Origin: Clostridiales bacterium
Lineage (GTDB): Bacteria; Bacillota; Clostridia; Lachnospirales; WQUN01
DNA: 18,494 nucleotides
Direction: 5' to 3'
Assembly (NCBI GenBank): GCA_031289625.1
Contig: JAITPB010000029.1
Location: 1 to 18,494 of the forward strand
In this document: positions 7,366 through 13,762 of the stretch, in pieces
Layout: each line of letters starts with the position of its first letter
Position numbering within the stretch: position 1 is the stretch's first letter
The notes under the pieces: generated by a model
Databases searched by the model: none
Seen by the model: only the letters and a program-made list of their open reading frames with translations
Told to the model about the DNA's origin: nothing
Program-made: the position numbers and the translations under genes

Positions 7366-8097
7366 TCACTGCGCCGGAACCGGCGGTTCCGGCGGCGCCG
7401 CCGGTTCGCCCGTATCGTGAAAATAATCCAAAATACCCATATAAATCGCCCAGGCCAAACGATCCTGATAATCTTCATTCAGGAGTTTGGCCTTTTCTCC
7501 GGCATTGGTGAGAAAGCCGCATTCTACGATGACAGCCGGCATGGACGTCTGTTTCAGGACATAGTAATTACCGTTTTCTTTAGCCTCAAACCGGTTTTGG
7601 TAATTGACAAATGATTTCAATTCTTTTTGGATGAATTCCGCAAGCCTTTTGGAATTGTCCGACCGGTTAAAATAAAAAACCTGCGCGCCTTGAACGCTGG
7701 AATCGGGAAAAGAATTTTGATGGATGCTGACAAAAATATCCGCCTGGCTGGTATTGGCCGTGAGTTTACGGTGATACATATCAGATTTTTTGCTGTTCGC
7801 CAGATCCGCATCGTCGATGCGCGTCATGAAAACCGTGGCGTCCGCTTGCTCTAAATAAGCCTGCAGTTGTTTGGCGATGGCCAAATTGATGTCCTTTTCC
7901 TCTGTTTTGCCGCTGACTTTGCCGGGATCGACCCCGCCGTGGCCAGCGTCAATCAGCACGATTTTTTTGGAAAGAGGCATGGCAAACGAGGATGTGGGGA
8001 CAGCCTGGTAACGCATGGTTACTGCAAGGCCAGCCACAATGACGAGGACATATATCACGATCAATATACTTTCCTTGGTGACGCTTATGACTTTCAT
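7366..8097 (-). CDS. cwlD: N-acetylmuramoyl-L-alanine amidase, CwlD-like
   Basis: A zinc amidase of the Amidase_3 family that cuts the bond between muramic acid and L-alanine. The best match in architecture is CwlD, needed for muramic-delta-lactam in the spore cortex (the B. subtilis protein is about 237 aa; this one is 243 aa). One membrane segment (about residues 11-27) anchors it, with the domain outside. The zinc and catalytic residues are visible as H53 (IDAGHGG), E67 (EEKDINL), H126 (SIHQNSF) and E192 (VIVECGFLTN). The ATG at 8097 is chosen over TTG 8115 because GGAGGG (8103-8108, complement) sits 5 nt before it. The C-terminus is proline-rich (AAPPEPPVPAQ). No cell-wall-binding repeat is present. 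A vegetative amidase of the same family remains possible. Confidence 0.85.
   Translation of the reverse strand: MKVISVTKESILIVIYVLVIVAGLAVTMRYQAVPTSSFAMPLSKKIVLIDAGHGGVDPGKVSGKTEEKDINLAIAKQLQAYLEQADATVFMTRIDDADLANSKKSDMYHRKLTANTSQADIFVSIHQNSFPDSSVQGAQVFYFNRSDNSKRLAEFIQKELKSFVNYQNRFEAKENGNYYVLKQTSMPAVIVECGFLTNAGEKAKLLNEDYQDRLAWAIYMGILDYFHDTGEPAAPPEPPVPAQ
7377..7407. terminator. GC-rich hairpin at the argD/cwlD convergence
   Basis: GAACCGGCGG (7377-7386) pairs perfectly with CCGCCGGTTC (7398-7407) around an 11-nt loop. It lies in the codons for the proline-rich tail of the amidase and 17 nt after the argD stop. There is no T-run on either side, so it is not a textbook intrinsic terminator, but it may slow convergent transcription from both operons. 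Confidence 0.4.
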
Positions 8098-8196
8098 AGA
8101 GGCCCTCCGCTGCAAAAGATTGAGATTACTAATGTTTATTCAAGCGCGCGAAGGTTTATTCGCTTTGGGCTTTAGACGGAATGATTTGCGTTTGCG

Positions 8197-8225
8197 TTGA
8201 CAGGAAGATATTTCCGATATATACT
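8197..8225 (+). promoter_or_regulatory. Promoter of the first dockerin protein (TTGACA-17-TATACT)
   Basis: A perfect -35 TTGACA (8197-8202), a 17-nt spacer and -10 TATACT (8220-8225) form a near-consensus housekeeping promoter. Transcription would begin near 8232, leaving a short leader with AGGAGA (8247-8252) before ATG 8260. The TTG at 8197 is in frame with the gene but is part of the -35 box and cannot be its start. Confidence 0.85.
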
Positions 8226-8259
8226 GGATAATATTTCAATATGGATAGGAGATTCAAGC

Positions 8260-11200
8260 ATGAAACGCAAATTTTTGTCTTTTTTGCTGGCGCTGTCAAT
8301 CCTGGTGGGAACGGCCATTCCCATACAGGCTTCAGCCACGCCGGCAGAACCAGAAGCGGACGCCATTGCCAACGCGGCAGAATCGGCGCTGGATGCGCTG
8401 GCTTTGCCGGACGGCGAGCCTGACGCGCTCGCCGGGAACGAAGCCGGCGAAAACGATCCAGAAATCATACTGGACGAAGCCGATCCGGAAATAATATCGG
8501 ACGAAAACGATCCGGAAATCATACCGGACGAAGCCGATCCGGAAATTATACCGGACGAAGCCGATCCGGAAATTATATCGGACGAAGCCGTGGACACGGC
8601 GGCGGAAAACGAAAGCGCCGTCGATATGGATGTGAGTTCGTTAAGCCCGGATGAATACGCCTCATGGAAAGCGGGTCTGGCCGATTCAGAACTTTCATTC
8701 CCCAGCGGTGCGGAAGGCGTGTTTGGGCGCTATATCCGCAATGATTATCTTGAAGCCTACATAAGCTCCAACGGCCAATTTACGATGGGCACAACCGGCG
8801 GAGATCCGGAGAATGCCAACGACGATAATGCATGGCTGCTGTATTACCATCGAGATCCCTGGTCTTCTAACACCATGGTGCGTATTGACGGCGCTGATTA
8901 TTGGTTCCATAACTATATCACGGACGTTGATTTTGACCAGGACGGTTTGCGCTGCGTGGCGTCAGCCGATATTCAAGGCGTGATCGTCAGACAAATCTTA
9001 CAATTTGAAACCAATCCCTATACCAGCCATCAAGACATCATCTCCATTCGCTATGAAACCCTCAACGCAACGAGCGCCGCAAAGCAGATCGGCGTGCGGA
9101 TTATGCTGGACACCATGCTGGCCAATAACGACGGCGCGCCGTTTCGCGTCAAAGGCCAGGCTGTGACGGAGGGACGCGAGTTTATTGGCGCCAATGTGCC
9201 GGAATACTGGCAGGCTTTTGACAATCTTTCAAACCCCAGCATTGTCTCAACCGGTTATTTTTTTAAATCCAGCGATGAGAAGCCAGACAAAGTGCAGTTT
9301 ACCGATTGGCCGAGTATCTTTCAAGCTCCCTGGGAACACTCGATCGATGAGTCCAAACCCTTAACCGGTGACAGTGCGGTCGCGGCCTATTTCAATCCCA
9401 GAACCGTTAATCCCAACAATTCCAGAAGCGTTGTAACGTACTATGGCGTTTCCGCGTTTGCCGCGGACGATCTGGATGGAACGATGGCCGTCAGAGTCAC
9501 GGCCCCGGATAAGCTCGATACAGATGATCAAGGCGGCTACGTGCCCAACCCTTACCGCGTCACAGCCTACATTGAAAACACCGGCCTCAGCGCGCTGACA
9601 GCTATTTCCGCGAAAATAGATTTGTCCGGCACAAACGCCGCGCTGGTTTTGAGCGACGCAAGCCCGGCGATCGTGCGTTGGGATTCTCTGGATGCGGGCG
9701 GAACCGTTTCAGCCAACTGGGACATCCGCGCCATTGCGCAGGACACGGCGGTCACCCTGACATATCCGCTTCATATAGAAGCGATGTATAACGGCCAGCT
9801 TATTGAGAAAACGATCAACTTAACTTTGACGCTGGAACCCGTGGTTGATTCCCTCTACAAAACCGTTACCTTTGACGAAAATTATTCCGGCGGGCCTACT
9901 TCCAATGTCGACGTACGAACCGGCGCGCTGGTTCCAAAACCCGCTGATCCAGTCAGAACCGGCTATTTATTCCGGGGATGGTACGCGAACCAAAAATGCA
10001 ACGGCACGGCGTGGTATAACGCGTCCAATTCCGATAACGGTTCTGCCGTAACCCATAACATCACTTTATACGCGAAGTGGGAAGCGGGTGATACCAAATC
10101 CGTCCGCTATGGCATAGATACCTTTAATTTTACAAACAGCTCCAGTAATTTTACCTCTACGTATCAAATCACTGGGGAGTACTGGAACTATCTGCTCGCG
10201 GATTTGTCGAACAGCTACAGTCAAAACATTATCCGGCAGGCCCAAAGCCAATGGGGCGGCTCCTGCTTTGGCATGTCGTCCGTGCTTTCACTGGCGAAGG
10301 CGTCTTCGTCTCTCGTCGATCCAAAATTTTTCCAAGCTTCCGCGAACCGTCTGTATGATTTGAAGACGCCCCGCGAAAGCGCTCCCGTAAAAAATCTCAT
10401 TAACTTTTATCAGCTGATACAATTTACCCCACAAGCGCAAAGAGGTCTGAACTCTCTTTCCGCAAATGCCGTCACGCGCCATAGAGCGCTTGTCGACGCG
10501 GTTCAAACGAGCCGGTATCCCGTTGTGATTTGCATTAATGTATATCAAAACAATGTGCGGCAATTTGGCCATGCTCTGGTGGCATATGGCTTGCAAAGCC
10601 GTTCGGCTAACCAGCCGTATCTTGTGGATGTCTGGGATCCCAACGACAAAACATCTCCCTTGACGCTGACCATCAGCAATGATTTCACCAGCGCCAAGTT
10701 TAACAGAGTCTATGACGTCGCGCCTAGGCGCTCGGAACTTTTCAGTGTGCTGACCGTGGAAGAAAGCGGCAATACATATGACTACAAAAATATTCAGGCG
10801 CATTTGCAAAGCCGCGGCCTGCCCAGCGTCAATGCCAGCGGCCTGGCGCAAAACGATATAGAGGCAAATGCCGCCTCTCTATTGATAACCAATTATGCCA
10901 ACTTCACGATTACTCTCCTGGATGAAAATGATCAGCCCGTCTCGCAAGCGACAGTTGAAAACCTCGAAAAGATTGACGGCGATTTAGACATACAATTTTT
11001 CGGCTTGCGCAATGAGATGGAGCAGGAACGCGAAGCAGAGTACATCGCGCCCAATCTGCCAGCGGGACACTATTATAAAATTGTGCCGTCGCCAACCGAA
11101 TTGAGTGTTGTAACCGAAAATCCTCTTGCGGAATATTTCACCGGCTTGGAAAACGACGACAGCCAGTTTGGTTTTTGGGCCAGCGTGACCGCGGAACAGT

Positions 11201-12180
11201 CCGGAACTGTTATCATCCGGGATGACGGCGGCATCTCGACCCAATTTGACGGCGTCGTGCCGCAAACTCTTCAAGCCACGCTGAACGACACGCCAAACAC
11301 TTGGGATACGATTACCGCGCAAGGCGGCGACACTGCGTTCACTTTGGATCCTTCCGGATCGGGCGGCGTGAATATTTCCACAGAGAATCTGAACGCAATT
11401 GAGATAACCGCCGGGAACGCATTCAATCAAGTTTCCTTTCCTGATGTTATCCCAGAGGCGGACGGTGTGACCGTCACGGAAGAAGAAGGCTCCCGCCTGG
11501 TGACCCTTGCGGGCTCCGTCGAACCCATCGCCTCGCAGACTTTGGGATACGCCGCTGTTTTCCACAGCCTGGGCGGCGATCCAATAGACGTGGCGATCAA
11601 TATCACGCCGGGCGCCACCATCACGCCGCCGCCGGTTCCGACGCGTGCCGCGTACAATTTCAGCGGATGGTTTAAAGACGAGAATTTTTTGAGCCCCTGG
11701 AATTTCAACACGGACGCCATAAACGAAGACACGCATTTATATGCCTTATGGAACTTTGATGTTGATTTCTATCATACGGTAACGTTCCGGGCCGCCAACG
11801 CGGACGACGCGATTTTTGTACTGGAAGACGGAAGCGCCATTCCAGACGAGGATCTGCCCGGCCTCCCGCGCAGAAGAGGTTATCTGCGTTCCTGGGACAT
11901 TCAAGATTTCAGCGCGGTTACCATGGACACGATCGTAAACGCCATTTACGAAGAGACGGATATCGTCTATGGGGACGCAGACGCGGACGGCTCTCTCAAT
12001 ATGTTGGACGTTATCAAAGTATTGCGCCGCGTCGCGGGCTATAGCGTTGACTTCACCCCTGTTCAGTGGGAGGCGTCGCATACCACGGAGAGCGATGATT
12101 ACGATCTCAGTATGAACGATGTTATCCGGCTGCTGCGGCATGTCGCCGGTTATAACGTGACGCTGGGGCCGAATGAATGA
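8260..12180 (+). CDS. Large secreted dockerin protein with papain/C39-like domain (unit 1)
   Basis: A 1,306-aa exported protein of unknown function. In order: signal peptide (cut after about residue 26, ASA/TPA); five acidic 9-residue repeats (66-110); SLSPDEYASWKA (127 on); an unrecognised beta-rich domain (about 145-400) with NGQFTMGTTGGDP; an Ig/CARDB-like domain (about 408-528); an InlB-type repeat (534-607); a cysteine-peptidase-like domain with C669 (WGGSCFGMS), H771 (FGHALVAYG) and D790 or D793 (LVDVWDPND); beta-rich sequence; InlB-type repeats (1097-1164 and about 1172-1233); and a C-terminal dockerin (1237-1306). The first dockerin loop, DADADGSLNMLD, is a perfect type-I calcium loop; the second is degenerate. 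The start is chosen by AGGAGA 7 nt upstream and by the signal peptide. It overlaps the next, cohesin-bearing gene by ATGA. I see no sugar-cleaving domain. Peptidase or transglutaminase-like activity is inference; the dockerin call is firm. Confidence 0.88.
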   Translation: MKRKFLSFLLALSILVGTAIPIQASATPAEPEADAIANAAESALDALALPDGEPDALAGNEAGENDPEIILDEADPEIISDENDPEIIPDEADPEIIPDEADPEIISDEAVDTAAENESAVDMDVSSLSPDEYASWKAGLADSELSFPSGAEGVFGRYIRNDYLEAYISSNGQFTMGTTGGDPENANDDNAWLLYYHRDPWSSNTMVRIDGADYWFHNYITDVDFDQDGLRCVASADIQGVIVRQILQFETNPYTSHQDIISIRYETLNATSAAKQIGVRIMLDTMLANNDGAPFRVKGQAVTEGREFIGANVPEYWQAFDNLSNPSIVSTGYFFKSSDEKPDKVQFTDWPSIFQAPWEHSIDESKPLTGDSAVAAYFNPRTVNPNNSRSVVTYYGVSAFAADDLDGTMAVRVTAPDKLDTDDQGGYVPNPYRVTAYIENTGLSALTAISAKIDLSGTNAALVLSDASPAIVRWDSLDAGGTVSANWDIRAIAQDTAVTLTYPLHIEAMYNGQLIEKTINLTLTLEPVVDSLYKTVTFDENYSGGPTSNVDVRTGALVPKPADPVRTGYLFRGWYANQKCNGTAWYNASNSDNGSAVTHNITLYAKWEAGDTKSVRYGIDTFNFTNSSSNFTSTYQITGEYWNYLLADLSNSYSQNIIRQAQSQWGGSCFGMSSVLSLAKASSSLVDPKFFQASANRLYDLKTPRESAPVKNLINFYQLIQFTPQAQRGLNSLSANAVTRHRALVDAVQTSRYPVVICINVYQNNVRQFGHALVAYGLQSRSANQPYLVDVWDPNDKTSPLTLTISNDFTSAKFNRVYDVAPRRSELFSVLTVEESGNTYDYKNIQAHLQSRGLPSVNASGLAQNDIEANAASLLITNYANFTITLLDENDQPVSQATVENLEKIDGDLDIQFFGLRNEMEQEREAEYIAPNLPAGHYYKIVPSPTELSVVTENPLAEYFTGLENDDSQFGFWASVTAEQSGTVIIRDDGGISTQFDGVVPQTLQATLNDTPNTWDTITAQGGDTAFTLDPSGSGGVNISTENLNAIEITAGNAFNQVSFPDVIPEADGVTVTEEEGSRLVTLAGSVEPIASQTLGYAAVFHSLGGDPIDVAINITPGATITPPPVPTRAAYNFSGWFKDENFLSPWNFNTDAINEDTHLYALWNFDVDFYHTVTFRAANADDAIFVLEDGSAIPDEDLPGLPRRRGYLRSWDIQDFSAVTMDTIVNAIYEETDIVYGDADADGSLNMLDVIKVLRRVAGYSVDFTPVQWEASHTTESDDYDLSMNDVIRLLRHVAGYNVTLGPNE
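8455..8589 (+). repeat. Five 27-bp repeats encoding an acidic DPEII-x-DEA linker
   Basis: Five contiguous 27-bp units begin at 8455, 8482, 8509, 8536 and 8563. Each encodes DPEII(L/S/P)DEA, with one DEN variant. Units differ by only a few bases, so the array is recent or kept homogeneous. It forms an acidic spacer between the signal peptide and the first folded domain. An even period in codons means copy-number change would keep the frame. Confidence 0.95.
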
Positions 12181-13544
12181 AGCGGATGAAAATGAAACAG
12201 AGGACAAAAAGAATTGCCGCACTCATGTGTTCCCTATTTTTGTGCGCGGGCGCGAGCGTTACGGCCTTGGCAGAGGGGACGCCGGTTTTAACCGTCACGG
12301 CGGGATCGTTTAACGCCAGTAATGAGATAGACGTTTCCGTTTCTTTGTCAAACAATCCGGGCATCGCCGCGATACTCCTGCACTTTGCGTTTGACCCCGA
12401 TCTGTTTGAACAGCCAACCGAAGCCGACCTCAGTGTCAATGCCTCGTTTATGGAGGGCGAGCTGAATCCGAAGCCCATCGATTCTTCTCAAAAAGTTCTG
12501 CTGGGCCAGTGCACTTACGCCGCCTTCAGCATACGCGACAATACCAAAGACGGCGTTATCTTTACCATCAGGCTGCGGCTGAAACAGGGCGTGTCCGCTG
12601 CTGGCTCGACGGACTTTACGGTTTTCTACGCGGAAGGTAAAGATATATTCAACATTGAAGAAGCGCCGGTCAGTCCGTCGGTGGTCAATGCGCTGGGCGT
12701 CGAGCTTCCCGCCGACGCGCCGGGCGCTCCATCCAACGTTACGGCGGCCGCTGGAAACGCGCGGGCAACCATTACCTTCAGTCCGCCGTCCAGCGGCGGC
12801 GCAGTCAGGCGCTATACGGTAACATCGAACCCCGGAGGCATAACGGCCTCCGGATCGGATTCCCCGATTACGATAACCGGTTTAACCAATGGGCAGTCTT
12901 ATACCTTTACGGTAACAGCGTCCAACGCCGCTGGCGCCGGATCGGCTTCCGCCCCCTCCAACGCGGTAACGCCAAACGCGCCTGAAGTGAATCAAACGCC
13001 GACAGCGGCGCCGACGTCAGGCCCAAGCCCTACAACGGGGCCGACGCCGACAGGTAAACCCAGTCCGACGCCGACAGGTAAACTCAGCCCTACAGCAGGG
13101 CCGACGCCGACAGGTAAACTCAGCCCCACAGCAGGGCCGACGCCAACAGCCACGCCGACGTTGATTCCGCCTCCAATCGATGGCGGCGCGCTAAATCTTC
13201 AATTGAAAATTGGAGCGTTGGAGTATACCAAAAACGGCGTTGTCATGTCCGGTGACGCCGCGCCGTTTATCTCCGCGGATAACCGGACAATGACGCCTTT
13301 GCGCCTGGTCGCCGAAGGGCTGGGCGCGCAAGTCGAGTGGGACGGCGTCACCAGAACCGTTACGATTATAAACGCCGACGCTGTCCTGCACGTCGTCATT
13401 GACCAGCCCCTTCCGGACAGCATGGGCACGGCGGTGATTGTCAACGACCGTACTTTTGTGCCGATTCGCTATATTTCAGAAAACTTAGGCGCGAAAGTTG
13501 AGTGGGACGGAGAGAATAAAATCGTCACGATTCTCCAACAGTGA
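12177..13544 (+). CDS. Secreted cohesin-like protein with Fn3 and Cu-amine-oxidase-N-like domains (unit 1)
   Basis: A 455-aa exported protein, probably the receptor for dockerin partners. In order: signal peptide (1-32, cut at ALA/EGT); a cohesin-like domain (about 35-175) with LTVTAGSFNASNEIDVSVSL, NPGIAAILLHFAFDPDLFE and DGVIFTIRLRLK, the classic cohesin strand pattern; a fibronectin type III domain (about 181-269); a Pro/Thr-rich linker with tandem repeats; and a C-terminal copper-amine-oxidase-N-like domain (about 339-455) with two halves containing AEGLGAQVEWDG and SENLGAKVEWDG. The last is common in Firmicute surface proteins and may attach the protein to the envelope (inference); no SLH or LPXTG signal is seen. 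ATG 12177 overlaps the upstream stop as ATGA; ATG 12186 is an alternative. It carries a single cohesin, unlike multi-cohesin cellulosomal scaffoldins. Confidence 0.85.
   Translation: MKRMKMKQRTKRIAALMCSLFLCAGASVTALAEGTPVLTVTAGSFNASNEIDVSVSLSNNPGIAAILLHFAFDPDLFEQPTEADLSVNASFMEGELNPKPIDSSQKVLLGQCTYAAFSIRDNTKDGVIFTIRLRLKQGVSAAGSTDFTVFYAEGKDIFNIEEAPVSPSVVNALGVELPADAPGAPSNVTAAAGNARATITFSPPSSGGAVRRYTVTSNPGGITASGSDSPITITGLTNGQSYTFTVTASNAAGAGSASAPSNAVTPNAPEVNQTPTAAPTSGPSPTTGPTPTGKPSPTPTGKLSPTAGPTPTGKLSPTAGPTPTATPTLIPPPIDGGALNLQLKIGALEYTKNGVVMSGDAAPFISADNRTMTPLRLVAEGLGAQVEWDGVTRTVTIINADAVLHVVIDQPLPDSMGTAVIVNDRTFVPIRYISENLGAKVEWDGENKIVTILQQ
13041..13136 (+). repeat. 36-bp tandem repeat encoding Pro/Thr linker
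   Basis: Two 36-bp units (13065-13100 and 13101-13136) differ at one base and encode PTPTGKLSPTAG. A partial unit with the same 18-bp core, CCGACGCCGACAGGTAAA, starts at 13041, and another partial one follows 13136. The array makes the flexible linker between the Fn3 and C-terminal domains. Confidence 0.9.
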
Positions 13545-13566
13545 TTAAAATAACATGAGGATGCCA

Positions 13567-13595
13567 TTGACAGCCTTGTGCTATTGGAATAAAAT
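13567..13595 (+). promoter_or_regulatory. Promoter of the second dockerin protein (TTGACA-17-TAAAAT)
   Basis: A perfect TTGACA (13567-13572), a 17-nt spacer and TAAAAT (13590-13595) lie in the 218-bp gap after the first cohesin gene. Transcription would start near 13602, giving an unusually long leader of about 160 nt before the proposed start at 13763. The promoter design matches that of unit 1, but the leader is much longer. Read-through from unit 1 is also possible, as no clear terminator separates the units. Confidence 0.75.
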
Positions 13596-13619
13596 ACTAA
13601 TTGTTGTAAACATTTGCAT

Positions 13620-13644
13620 CCCGCTGGGTTATGCATCCAGCGGG
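13620..13644 (+). other. Leader hairpin upstream of the second dockerin protein
   Basis: CCCGCTGG (13620-13627) and CCAGCGGG (13637-13644) form a perfect 8-bp GC-rich stem with a 9-nt loop, about 18 nt after the predicted transcription start. No T-run follows, so it is unlikely to be an intrinsic terminator. It could protect the 5' end of the mRNA. The remaining leader contains only a distant 7-bp inverted repeat (CACAAAT at 13682, ATTTGTG at 13738). Confidence 0.5.
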
Positions 13645-13762
13645 GCGCTCCGTTGACAGAAGGGGGGGATTACACCGAAGCCACAAATGACATCATGCAT
13701 ACAGCGCAGTTCACATCAGGTTAAGCGCAGCGCACATATTTGTGGAAGGGGTGTTTTTGGTA

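Noticed and set aside
8116..8196. Possible sporulation (sigma-E or sigma-G) promoter for the cwlD-like gene
   Set aside because: I found GAATA- and CAT-type fragments on the complement but not at a fitting spacing, so no promoter is called.
8455..8589. CRISPR-like appearance of the 27-bp repeats (also the 36-bp arrays)
   Set aside because: The units are directly contiguous with no unique spacers, stay in frame and encode protein linkers.
8260..13544. Interpretation as part of a classic cellulosome
   Set aside because: No glycoside hydrolase, carbohydrate-binding module, X-module or multi-cohesin scaffold is visible; only the cohesin-dockerin pairing is shared.
13653..13658. Second TTGACA upstream of the second dockerin gene
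   Set aside because: No -10-like sequence occurs 16-18 nt downstream; the pair at 13567-13595 is far better.
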